This document shows positions 46,597 through 55,595 of a stretch of 64,000 nt of DNA, one piece after another. Location of the stretch: positions 124,001-188,000 of the forward strand of contig JALRMH010000018.1 of NCBI GenBank assembly GCA_026119935.1. Direction: 5' to 3'. How positions within the stretch are numbered: the first letter of the stretch is position 1; each line of letters starts with the position of its first letter. The notes under the pieces are model-generated. The model was not told the DNA's origin. It saw nothing but the letters and a program-made list of their open reading frames with translations, and did no database searches. Position numbers and translations under genes: made by a program. This DNA is from Endothia cerciana (Eukaryota > Ascomycota > Sordariomycetes > Diaporthales > Cryphonectriaceae).

Positions 46597-48777
46597 ATGC
46601 TGTCGACACTACCGCCGCTTCTCATAGCCTTCCTTTTCACCGCTTGCGCCACGGCAGCCCTGTCGGATCCTCCGCCTCAGAAGCCACTGGGCAGCGTACT
46701 CGAGGATGGTGATTCTTCCCAGCCTCATCACACGGGGGACGACCACGGCCACCCGCGGTGGGCTCTGAACTTTTCCTCTCCCCTTCCGCACCTCTTCGCC
46801 TCCATCCCCTCCCTCCTGCACCAATGGAGCAACACCGTCTTCCCCAACGGCCACACCCTCGCCGGCGTCGAGATCCCAGCGTACACGCTCCTCTACCACG
46901 GCCTCATCTCCCCCGAGGACGCCGGCCCCGAGCCGCCCAGCCCGGAGTGGCTCGCCTTCGACCTCGAGATGAGCTACGGGATCATGGGCTCGGACCGCAA
47001 CTCCTTCCTGCTCACGTACCAGACCACCCGCCCCGTCAGGGCGCTGTACTTCGACGGCGAGAGCGCCACGCTGATGGGGCTGGGCCAGATGGACACCCAG
47101 ATGCTGCAGCTCTTCGGGAACGTCACCGGGCCCGGAGGCGGCGGCGGGCGGGGGTCCATCGGGCTGGGGCCGGAGTACCTGCGGGCGCACGGGCTGTGCA
47201 ACTGGCTCGAGGGGGCCGGGCTGAGGGGGCCGGGGTGGGGATTCGAGGGGATCGTGAGGATGAATGCGGGCTTCGAGATGATCTGGTGTGATTTCGTCAG
47301 CCCGAGCTTGAGGCTGGTCTCGAGGATGAACGTCACCGCGCCGCTGTTGCCGGAGGAGAAGGGCGAGGATGGCGGCGCTGGCAGGAATGGGCCGCCGGAG
47401 GCGCAGGCGTTGACCGAGGGCATGGAGGAGCTCGCTCGGAGGGGGCAGGCCAGCGAGAGCCAGGAGGCGACGTCGTACTACCCGCTCCCGCCGCAGCCGA
47501 CAAAGACGGACCGCAACGCCGAGCCCTCTCACGGCGCGCCGCCCCCGAACATGCGCTGGGACTCGGGTCGAGAGCCGTTTATCAGGATCCAGGGATGGGG
47601 CTGGTTCGACAGCGCCACCTGGCATTATGGGTCGACCCGCAACGGGCCCGGGCAGGGCGAGGTCAAGGCCAGAGTGCTCGGCTGCGGGATCCTGAGCTAC
47701 TACTCGCCGCAGTTCACCAACCAGACCGGCAACCGAGCGCTGGCCGAGCAGAAGAGCCTCAACCTGACAAGCGAGGGCTTGTGGACAGGTCCCGGCGAGG
47801 ATGGCAACAGGACGAAGGCCATCAAGCAACTTGCCCGGCGGCGCCGCTTCCATCACTTGGAGAGCGTGACCCCCGAGGAGGCCACGCTGATGAGGAAGAA
47901 TTCGGAAAGGGCACTGCGGAGCCTGCTCGACCGAGACGACAGCTGCTCCGGTGCGGACTGGGTGCTGATGACATCCGAGATCGTGCACCACGTCACAAAC
48001 CAGCTGACCATGATGGACGTCATGCTCGCCTCGCTCCCTGACGACGCGGAGGACGAGACGGCGATGTACAACTGGCTGTTCGATCTGAGGGCACAGAGCC
48101 ACATGTTCCTGGTGGCATACATGGAGTACCCGCAGGAGATCAACCGCGACACATGGCGGACGGACTCGGCCCTCTACAGGGAGACACATGCACGGTGCCG
48201 GTACCGTTATACCAGACTATTGGTGCCGGAAGAACTACACGGCTCACTGTCTCCCGAGGAGGCGGACATTCGGTGGGCGACAGAAGAGGTCTATGGCACG
48301 GTTTGTGCAGTGCTGGTCACAATGGGCTTCGGCATCGAGCTCGTCTGGCTGGACATGCTGGCAGACAAGCGTGAAGCAGGTTCGGCGCTGGCGCCAAGGG
48401 CCGCCATATGGCAGGACAATATAGCGGAGCTCACCGCCTGGCTCGGCTGGGAGAGCCAGTATTACGGCTGTAAGGAACAGTGCGCGTGGAATGAGCGCTG
48501 TTATATCCCCATGTGGCCAATGTTGCACAGGGGAGGCATGGGAGGGGCCCCGGGCAGAGGGCCTGGAGGTCCTGGGAGGGGCAGGCGTCCAGGAGGTGGC
48601 CGGGGACATGCATTAGATGAGGACTTCCCTCACCCCCCGCCCACTGACCATGACGGCCCTGCACGTGGGCGGCCGGGCTTCCAGATGCCGCCTCGAGGGC
48701 CGGCGTGGATGGGCGACGACACGGATCTCTGGGAGCCAAAGTGTGTAAACATCACTTGGATCATGGGAGAGCGTTGA
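46597..48777 (+). CDS. conserved fungal secreted protein of unknown function
   Basis: A single exon of 726 residues. The N-terminus MLSTLPPLLIAFLFTACATAALS is a clear signal peptide. The body contains motifs of a conserved but uncharacterised ascomycete family: IPAYTLLYHGLISPED, EWLAFDLEMSYGIMG, LLTYQTTRPVRALYFDGESA, GLCNWLEGAGLRGPGWGFEGIVRMNAGFEMIWCDF and LRLVSRMNVTAP. Several N-glycosylation sequons (NFS, NVT, NQT, NLT, NIT) fit passage through the secretory pathway. Cysteines cluster near the end (YYGCKEQCAWNERCYIP and the final KCVNITW), suggesting disulfides. Between these lies a Gly/Arg/Pro-rich stretch (GGMGGAPGRGPGGPGRGRR), unusual for an extracellular protein. No catalytic motif or membrane segment beyond the signal was seen. 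The 526-codon antisense frame is a high-GC3 shadow. Confidence 0.85.
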   Translation: MLSTLPPLLIAFLFTACATAALSDPPPQKPLGSVLEDGDSSQPHHTGDDHGHPRWALNFSSPLPHLFASIPSLLHQWSNTVFPNGHTLAGVEIPAYTLLYHGLISPEDAGPEPPSPEWLAFDLEMSYGIMGSDRNSFLLTYQTTRPVRALYFDGESATLMGLGQMDTQMLQLFGNVTGPGGGGGRGSIGLGPEYLRAHGLCNWLEGAGLRGPGWGFEGIVRMNAGFEMIWCDFVSPSLRLVSRMNVTAPLLPEEKGEDGGAGRNGPPEAQALTEGMEELARRGQASESQEATSYYPLPPQPTKTDRNAEPSHGAPPPNMRWDSGREPFIRIQGWGWFDSATWHYGSTRNGPGQGEVKARVLGCGILSYYSPQFTNQTGNRALAEQKSLNLTSEGLWTGPGEDGNRTKAIKQLARRRRFHHLESVTPEEATLMRKNSERALRSLLDRDDSCSGADWVLMTSEIVHHVTNQLTMMDVMLASLPDDAEDETAMYNWLFDLRAQSHMFLVAYMEYPQEINRDTWRTDSALYRETHARCRYRYTRLLVPEELHGSLSPEEADIRWATEEVYGTVCAVLVTMGFGIELVWLDMLADKREAGSALAPRAAIWQDNIAELTAWLGWESQYYGCKEQCAWNERCYIPMWPMLHRGGMGGAPGRGPGGPGRGRRPGGGRGHALDEDFPHPPPTDHDGPARGRPGFQMPPRGPAWMGDDTDLWEPKCVNITWIMGER

Positions 48778-48977
48778 AGAATGGGTTCGAGGCTACGCTG
48801 TAGATTACCCAGAGTTAGTATATGGTGGCACAGGCGAGCATGAAGCCTTCACCTTCGACGTACTCGTCATTGTGTAAACCCCGTTCATCTAAATTTTGTC
48901 TACCTGGTATGACCTCCTGCCCCGGACTCCAATGCGACTCCGTGCCGGATATCAGAGAGCCCAGCTCCATCTCCAGG

Positions 48978-49430
48978 TCAGTTGGCGACAACAAACGCCC
49001 TCATCGCCTTGACGGCATCACCGTCGTGTTGCTTGAGCAGCTCGGTGGCCTTCGGCCTCGTCAGATCGAGTTCGTCGACCTGTCGCAACGGTTCCGTCAG
49101 CCCCAAGGTGCAGCCCCGACACGGATGGGCCCTCCCGGCACCACTCACCAGCAGCGTGACGTCCGCGGCGTCCACCTTGACCTTCTTGAGGTCCTTGTTG
49201 TCCTCGGCCCTTGAGACGCTCAGCTTGTTCACAGCCTCGCTCAGGCCCTTCTGGTCGACCGACGAGGACCCGGCGGCGGCGGCGTCGTCGCCCCGCGCGT
49301 CGAGGTTGGACAGCGCCGCGGCGGCCTTCCTGTCCTCCGCCGACTTGGCCTTGTCGTCCTGCAGTTCGTCCTCGACATCGCCGGCCGTGGCACCCTCGAC
49401 GACGCCTGGAGGTTGCTTCTCTGCAACCAT
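48978..49430 (-). CDS. HYPK-like protein with C-terminal NAC/UBA domain
   Basis: HYPK proteins bind ribosomes and the NatA N-terminal acetyltransferase. Two exons on the minus strand (49430-49149, 49079-48978) give 127 residues. The C-terminal UBA-like domain reads KVDAADVTLLVDELDLTRPKATELLKQHDGDAVKAMRAFVVAN, an excellent match to the NAC-alpha/HYPK UBA pattern, with a charged Lys/Asp/Glu-rich helix before it. The 69-bp intron has GTGAGT and CGACAG borders, and removing it is needed to bring VTLLVDELDL together. Because 69 is divisible by three and contains no stop, intron retention would still give a full-length, 23-residue-longer protein. It is divergent from the DAHP synthase gene. Confidence 0.9.
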   Translation of the reverse strand: MVAEKQPPGVVEGATAGDVEDELQDDKAKSAEDRKAAAALSNLDARGDDAAAAGSSSVDQKGLSEAVNKLSVSRAEDNKDLKKVKVDAADVTLLVSGAGRAHPCRGCTLGLTEPLRQVDELDLTRPKATELLKQHDGDAVKAMRAFVVAN

Positions 49431-49923
49431 GTTCGTGTCGTGTGGGGGGTGGAGGGGGAAAGGATGGTGGGTGGTCTGCAGGGGAGGGAAGGAGGGGTTG
49501 TCGCCAGGGCGTCGGCCGAAGCCTGGCAGACTCTGGGCCAGAGGGGTTAAGCTGGTACTGTAAGTTGTCAGGGTCACGATAAGGGTCGTTATCTGTTCCT
49601 TTCGACCCTGGCACCCAAAATGGTGCTGAATGAATGAAGATGTGTCACAACGAGGTGCGAATTTTAACGGCATCTCGGCACTGCCCACCTGCGGAACCTC
49701 TCATAATAATCTTCTTGCTGCTGAAGGGGGCCCCTTTTGACCCACCTCGGGTCTCTGGGCACTGCGGTCCCTGAAGGTTCAATATCCTGCCGTAAGTCTT
49801 CCAGCACCTCACAAGGCACATAGAGAACGAAAACGGCTGACTCGGCACCACACACAGGTCGTCGGCCTCAGACTTATAAGTGAGGACCCACCCGCCCGGC
49901 GGCTCACTCTCACCAGCACGGCG
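49431..49923. promoter_or_regulatory. divergent promoter region between HYPK-like and DAHP synthase genes
   Basis: 493 bp between two divergent ATGs. A TGACTC(GG) at about 49839 resembles the TGASTCA core recognised by Gcn4/Cpc1-type general amino-acid control factors, and would suit an aromatic amino-acid gene, but it is a single short match. Confidence 0.45.
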
Positions 49924-51417
49924 ATGGCCTCTGCCAGCGCCGACGGCCCCAGGGCCGCCCCCGGCGGGCCCTGGACCCCCGACTCCTGGCGCTCCAAGCC
50001 CATCAGGCAGGTGCCGGACCTGGACCCGGCGGCCGTCGCCCGCGCGGCCGCGGAGCTCAGCAGCCTCCCGCCGCTCGTGACGCCCAAGGAGATCCTCAAG
50101 CTCAAGTCGGAGCTCCGCGCCGTCGCCCGCGGCGAGGCCTTCCTCCTGCAGGGCGGCGACTGCGCCGAGCTGTTCGAGTACTGCAGCCAGGGCGCCATCG
50201 AGAGCAAGATCAAGCTGCTGCTGCAGATGTCCCTCGTGCTGATCCTGGGGTGCGACAAGCGCGTCGTCCGCATCGGGCGCATGGCGGGCCAGTACGCCAA
50301 GCCGCGGTCCAGCGCCACCGAGACGCTGCCCGACGGGCGCGTGGTGCCCAGCTTCCGGGGGGACATCCTGAACTCGCACGACGTGGACCGCAGGGAGCTC
50401 GACCCGGGCAGGCTCGTCAAGGCGTACCACTACTCCGCGGCGACGCTGAACTACAGCCGCGCCGCGGCGTCGAGCGGCATCGCCGACCTGAACCGGCCCA
50501 TGGACTGGGACCTGGGCCACGTCCAGGACCCGGGCCTGAAGGCCAAGTACAGCGGGATCGTGAACGCGCTCGAGACGAGCATGCGCTTCATGAACACCAT
50601 CGGCGCCCTGGGGAACGACAGCACCTCGGTCTCGACGGTGGACCTCTTCACGAGCCACGAGGGGCTGGTGCTCGAGTATGAACAGCCGCTGACCCGCCCC
50701 TTCTCGTCCGCCGCCATCCACGGCGGGGCCAGGAAACAGCGGAGGGCCCCGGCCGCGCTCGACGGCGGGCAGCAGCAGCAGCAGCAGCAGCAGCAGAACG
50801 ACAATGAGAACGAGACGCAGTACTACGACACGTCGGCGCATTTCCTCTGGATCGGCGACCGCACGCGGCAGATCGACGGCGCGCACGTCGAGTTCTTCCG
50901 GGGCATCGCGAACCCGATCGGGGTCAAGGTCGGGCCGTCCACGCCCACGCCCGACCTGCTCGAGCTGCTGCGCGCGCTGAACCCGGGCCGCGAGGTCGGC
51001 AAGATCACGCTCATCACGCGGTACGGCGCGGCCAGGGTCAAGGACCTGCTCCCCGCCCACATCCGCGCGGTGGAGGACAGCGAGTACGCCGGCACCGTGG
51101 TGTGGCAGTGCGACCCCATGCACGGGAACACGCGGTCGACGGCGGCGGGCGTCAAGACGAGGCGGTTCGGCGACATCTTCGCCGAGCTGCAGGAGACGCT
51201 GCGTATCCACAAGGAGCAGGGGAGCTACCTGGGCGGCGTGCACCTGGAGCTGACGGGTGATGCGGTCACCGAGTGTCTCGGCGGCAGCGAGGAGCTTGGC
51301 GAGGAGGACCTGGCGGTGCGCTACACGAGCCTGTGTGACCCGCGTCTGAACGAGAAGCAGGCTCTAGAGTTGGCGTTTGAGATCACGCATCATTATCGGA
51401 ATGAGGCAGATCGCTGA
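49924..51417 (+). CDS. aro-8: class II 3-deoxy-D-arabino-heptulosonate-7-phosphate synthase
   Basis: It condenses phosphoenolpyruvate and erythrose 4-phosphate, the first committed step of the shikimate pathway. This is the plant-like class II (AroA-II) type known in filamentous fungi (Neurospora aro-8). A single exon gives 497 residues. Family motifs are present in order: FLLQGGDCAELFEYC, VRIGRMAGQYAKPRS, PSFRGDILN, SAATLNY, DLFTSHEGLVLEYEQ, HFLWIGDRTRQIDGAHVEFFRGIANPIGVKVGPS, KITLITRYGA, WQCDPMHGNT, YLGGVHLELTGDAVTECLGG and CDPRLNEKQALELAF. One oddity is a species-specific insertion of about 30 residues after HGGARKQRR that includes nine glutamines from a CAG tract, between the LTRPF and YYDTSAHFLW elements. 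It lies in a loop region that varies in the family. The codon bias is extremely GC-rich and produces a 532-codon antisense shadow. The symbol is by homology. Confidence 0.95.
   Translation: MASASADGPRAAPGGPWTPDSWRSKPIRQVPDLDPAAVARAAAELSSLPPLVTPKEILKLKSELRAVARGEAFLLQGGDCAELFEYCSQGAIESKIKLLLQMSLVLILGCDKRVVRIGRMAGQYAKPRSSATETLPDGRVVPSFRGDILNSHDVDRRELDPGRLVKAYHYSAATLNYSRAAASSGIADLNRPMDWDLGHVQDPGLKAKYSGIVNALETSMRFMNTIGALGNDSTSVSTVDLFTSHEGLVLEYEQPLTRPFSSAAIHGGARKQRRAPAALDGGQQQQQQQQQNDNENETQYYDTSAHFLWIGDRTRQIDGAHVEFFRGIANPIGVKVGPSTPTPDLLELLRALNPGREVGKITLITRYGAARVKDLLPAHIRAVEDSEYAGTVVWQCDPMHGNTRSTAAGVKTRRFGDIFAELQETLRIHKEQGSYLGGVHLELTGDAVTECLGGSEELGEEDLAVRYTSLCDPRLNEKQALELAFEITHHYRNEADR
50770..50796 (+). 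repeat. in-frame (CAG)9 polyglutamine tract in DAHP synthase
   Basis: Nine CAG codons encode a glutamine run inside a loop insertion of the class II DAHP synthase. Pure CAG units suggest slippage-prone, length-polymorphic DNA. Confidence 0.95.
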
Positions 51418-51524
51418 GTAGGGAGCTTCAGACGGGTTTTTGGCATGGTATTGACACGATTCAGTATCAGTTCTAGGGCAAGGCATGGCGTTGGGCTGAA
51501 GGGCTTTTCTTACCATCTGCCCGT

Positions 51525-51602
51525 GAAAAAAATAAAAAATAAAAAAGCAACAACAGACGGCCGGGATTTTTTTTTTTTAAATCTTTTTTTTTTTTAAAAA
51601 AA
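51525..51602. terminator. A/T-rich block between convergent genes
   Basis: An A-rich tract (51525-51546) is followed about 20 bp later by long T runs (51567-51595) and another A run, able to pair as imperfect inverted A/T blocks. It sits about 110 bp past the DAHP synthase stop and about 190 bp before the stop of the convergent epimerase gene. It probably serves 3' end formation of one or both. The call rests on composition and position only. The rest of the 374 bp spacer (51418-51791) shows nothing else. Confidence 0.4.
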
Positions 51603-51791
51603 GTGTGAGGTTTCTTCTACCCGGAATTCATTCATCGGCCATCATGGTGGCATGGCTACGCGTGCTCGATCAGATTCTATATTTCCTTCATGAAGCCCAA
51701 TCTCTGGCCAGAATCCGCCCGCTCATTGCCCTGCCTGATCTCATAACCTCCCGAGACTCCAGCCCAGATCTGCAGCGCCACGCTGAAACCT

Positions 51792-52958
51792 TCACAGGGC
51801 GGTGATCGTCTGTGCGCCCTCAAACGCATCACCGGGCTCCAGCGTCTGGAACCCCTTGACACTGCCCGCCTCGACACAGATCATCTGCTTGAAGCCATCC
51901 TTGGGCGCGAAGTCGCCGATGCCGGCGGCCTTCTCCGTCCAGGGGTTCCACACCACGACGTCGGTCAGGTTGTCTCGGAGGACGGAAAAGACCTTGCTCC
52001 CGCCCTCGGTCACGACGACGGGCTCGCCGGGGCCCTTGGCGGGGGTGTACACGCGGTCGGTCTCGCCTGTGATGGTGACGCTGGAGGACTGGGTCTTGGT
52101 GGATGCGCCGTCGACCTTGTCGATGTATTGCGAGGCGTCGAGGCCATCGACCGCGACCTGGGTGATGTCCTATACCGACACACAGTCAGCATCTCCTCTG
52201 TCCCTTCCCTCCCGGCTGCGAAAGGAAGAGCAGCTACATACCTTCACCCTGAGGTACGTGTGCAGCAGCACCTCAAACTCAAAGGCCTTGTCAGCCTTGT
52301 TCGTGATGACTATGGAGGTGACCAGGCTGCTCCGCTCGAGGGTGACGCTGTAGATGAGGTCGAAGTCGTAGGGCCACAGGGCCCTCGTGTTGTTGTCCAG
52401 CGAGGACGAGCTCAGGCCGAAGTCAAGCTTGACGTTGGTATCGGCGGCGCTGCCGTCGGACTGCTTGGACTCGGTGGTGGACTTGCCGAGGAACTCCCAC
52501 CGCGAGGTGCGCGCGAAGCCGTGCTGGGGCAGCTTGGATGTTGCCGCGTGGTCGGGTGCGGTGCCGAAGACCTATGGTGTCGCACAAGCCGCTCGTCAGA
52601 GAGATTAAACTCAACATGGGATCCCCTCACCGACCCCCCACCCGCCGTTTCCCGTCCGGGTTGGGAAGGTGGAGAGGGCAGGCAGTTTTCATCTTACAGG
52701 GAACACCAGCGGGATGCCACCTCGGACGGCCTTGCTCCCGTCCAGCACGGCCTTCTCGCTGAGCCAGAGCTTCTCGTTGCCGCCGGCGTCCTTCCAGCTG
52801 ATGACGGTGGCGCCGTGGAGCAGGACCTCGACGCCCTCGCCGGTGGGCAGCCTGGCGGAGACGCGGCCAGCGTCGTTGTCGATGCTGACCGAGGCCTGGG
52901 GGATGGGCTGCTGCGGCGTGGAGGCCAGCGCCGACGGTTTGTTTGGGCGGTCGACCAT
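51792..52958 (-). CDS. glucose-6-phosphate 1-epimerase-like protein (aldose 1-epimerase superfamily)
   Basis: Homologues (yeast YMR099C) interconvert the alpha and beta anomers of hexose 6-phosphates in the cytosol. Three exons on the minus strand (52958-52698, 52571-52242, 52169-51792) give 322 residues. The sequence has the family order: VEVLLHGATVISWKDAGGNEKLWLSEKAVLDGSKAVRGGIPLVFPVFG (substrate-binding Arg and Gly-rich turn restored by the first splice), LPQHGFARTSRWEFLG with the catalytic His, LWPYDFDLIYSVTLE, FEFEVLLHTYLRV, and near the end DNLTDVVVWNPWTEKAAGIGDF and MICVEAG with the catalytic Glu. Length and motifs are normal and no targeting signal is evident. It is convergent with the DAHP synthase gene. 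Confidence 0.94.
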
Positions 52959-55595
52959 GGTGTCTTTGGGCTCCTGGGTGCTGCAGTTGGTTCCTGGCTG
53001 GCGAAGTGGGGGGGAGGGGGATGGTCAGAGAAGAGGAGAAGGGGGTGGCGGTGATGGTTGCTCCCGTGGTTGTTGGTCGGGAGGGTAGAGGCGGTACACT
53101 ATGTACTGTAGAAGGCGGTAGTGGCGGTAGGTGGCATGTGAAGAGCTGACTGTTTTGGCAGTGTATCAAAACAGCTTGGTCCCCTGTCGCGATCCTCAAT
53201 GCTTACTGTGGTGCTGTGCCTGCTGGGAGGGCGGCGAGAGCTGCTCTGCCTGAAGATGTCATGGCGGGGTAAGCAGCAGGCCCAGCAGCAGACCCCTGCC
53301 CGGTCAACCGCCCCCCCCCCCCCTCCTGTAAGGCTAACTGGAAAGAGCCGCTTACCGTCCCTGATGAAACGCGTCAAGATACCAACGACGTGCCGAGGCG
53401 TACCAAAATAGCCACATCTGCACAGCTGTTTGGCGGTGGTCAGGTCAGATCCCACATCTTCAGCCCACTGCCAGGTTCCTCATGGAGGAGGCGGAGGGAT
53501 CTTTGGATGTTCACATCTGAACTTGGTGCTGTGATCATCCGTGTATCGGCAGTTGTGGGGCAGCATGTGAACTGTGTGTACAATGTATTCTGCCGTACAG
53601 CCTCATCCTCACTTCATAAGGTTTTTCCTCCACGCTGAGCTAATTATACCCTTGGCTCTTGGGGCTCCCTTTGACGGAAGCCTTGGAAAGGGATCAAGGA
53701 ACTACCCTCGATACCCTCTATATTGCTGATATGAATATTTTAGATTATAATTGTATACTACCTTCTACTAGGGCCCGGACGCCAGTGGGGACAGCATGAC
53801 CGCGTCTCGCGTGGAAATGGATATGCCCCTGGAGACAACTTCTGGCCTCCGGCTCTTGGCTACCCTGTGCTAAATCAAGCTTCATTCTCAGCACACATCA
53901 CCAACTGTAGAGCTTCGCTCAGAGATAATACCTACGTGGACCGGCTGCTGGGACATGATTTATGTCCTACAGCCTCAGGACCGGGCTCAGACTCTCGTCT
54001 CGGTCTGGCCTAGTCGCCAGCCCCTGAACGACTATGGAATATCATCGCCTACAGCCGTGCCGTGCAACCCGGGCGGGCGTGCCCCGACATCCGCGCTACT
54101 TTGACGTCCCCATCAGTCTTACTGATCCTATGGTGACCATCTCCTTCAAGAGATGGATTCTGCGGAGCCACCGATTGCCATACGTGCCACCAATGAAATA
54201 ATATTGCTGACGATGACACCACCCGAGAGTAGCAAATTGGGCGGGTATGATGCTGCTTCCAGCCGTTGGTGGTCGACTGCCGGAGGGAGCTGCTCGCGCT
54301 GGACACATCTGCCGCCCGGTAGTCGAGCTGGATTACTGGACCTCGCACCCGTCTCCCGGAGACTGTATGCGTCAGCAACTCAGCAGGATTACTCGGCATG
54401 ATTTCGCTGCCAGTACGACTCCAGCCGCACTCCTTGTCTGTGCTCTTCTGACAATGACTGTAGTCGGGTCGGCCGCTGTCTCACGGCCCGGGGCCATAAC
54501 CGCCGAGGTGAACGCCTTCACGAGTCATGACCCGGAGCTCATCCCAAATGTCATAGAGCTCCACCTGTGGTGTGTGCCCCCAATGTCGCTCTAGCAAGAC
54601 GCCATAGTCGCCTCCAGCCCAGAGCTTGAGCCCACGACTGTTCTAGGATTGTATTCATAAATCCCACCTGGATATCATTGTCAGGGGATCTTGCGTGTCC
54701 AAGCCTTCAGATTGTTGAAAGGGACTCCTGTAAGATCAGCTACGGTGGAGGTATCTGATCATGTCAAGAGAGAAATAATTCTGGCCTCGACCTGGGCGGC
54801 TCGCGCATTTGCCATCCGGACACTCACGGTTCTGCTGAGTTTCGCCGAAGGGTGGGTTACATTATGCAGCCACAGGCACAATACTCCAGGGGAGTTTCTG
54901 CCGTTGGCTCTTAGTCCCAGCGGCACGAATCACGAAGGGTGAATATCTCCTCACACCAGAGCCGCCTCGCTTCAGCAGCAAGGTGGCACATTGTGATTGG
55001 GGGCCGGCAACGCCGTGGGACAATGATGAGTTGAACAGATGAGACACTCGACGATGAAGGCCGCGATTATCGTTTTGTACCAAGGCATGTCGGTTGACAA
55101 TAGTATCTTCTTCAGGTGAATATAGTAATTCCCCGAACCATAGATGCGTTGTAGAACGAACAATTTATCATCCGCTTCTAGTTCCTCGGAGCTGTTGCTC
55201 ACCAACTGCGCAGCCCTTGCCCCGTCCCACCAAACTTGATATAAGATGCTGCAGGTGGCCTGGTTGGGGCCGGGGTGTGGATGGTGATGAAACACAACGG
55301 GCTTATAGGGGCTTTATGATCGAGGTTTACGCAGTATATGGGTGAAGGTTGGCACCGCGGCAAAGGGGTTGGCTGGGCTGAAAGCTGAGCTGCACACGGC
55401 AAGGGAAATAAATAATCAGGGCATATATCTTGGTAGTAACTCTCGTCACCTCCGTCCACGGCCTGGTTTCACATACTCTCAGACTCACAATTCTGTAAGT
55501 AAGGTATCCAGCCCCCTCTTCTCCGGGACATCGTTGCAGGACTCGGCTCGATCAGCACCAGATACTGACCTGAACATAAGCAGCTTGTAGCCAGA
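52959..55595. other. gene-free spacer
   Basis: About 2.6 kb between divergent genes. A 13-base C run lies at 53311-53323. A 115-codon plus-strand frame at 54247-54594 contains one hydrophobic stretch but no recognisable family and is not called. Promoters of the epimerase and of the NO VEIN-like gene must lie at the two ends. Confidence 0.5.

Noticed and set aside
46609..48189. 526-codon minus-strand ORF
   Set aside because: Antisense shadow of the secreted-protein gene, with Arg/Pro/Leu-rich composition typical of high-GC shadows.
49645..51243. 532-codon minus-strand ORF
   Set aside because: Antisense shadow of the class II DAHP synthase, whose motifs are unambiguous on the plus strand.
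54247..54594. 115-codon plus-strand ORF with one hydrophobic stretch
   Set aside because: Isolated in a spacer, with no family signal. One hydrophobic run is weak evidence.
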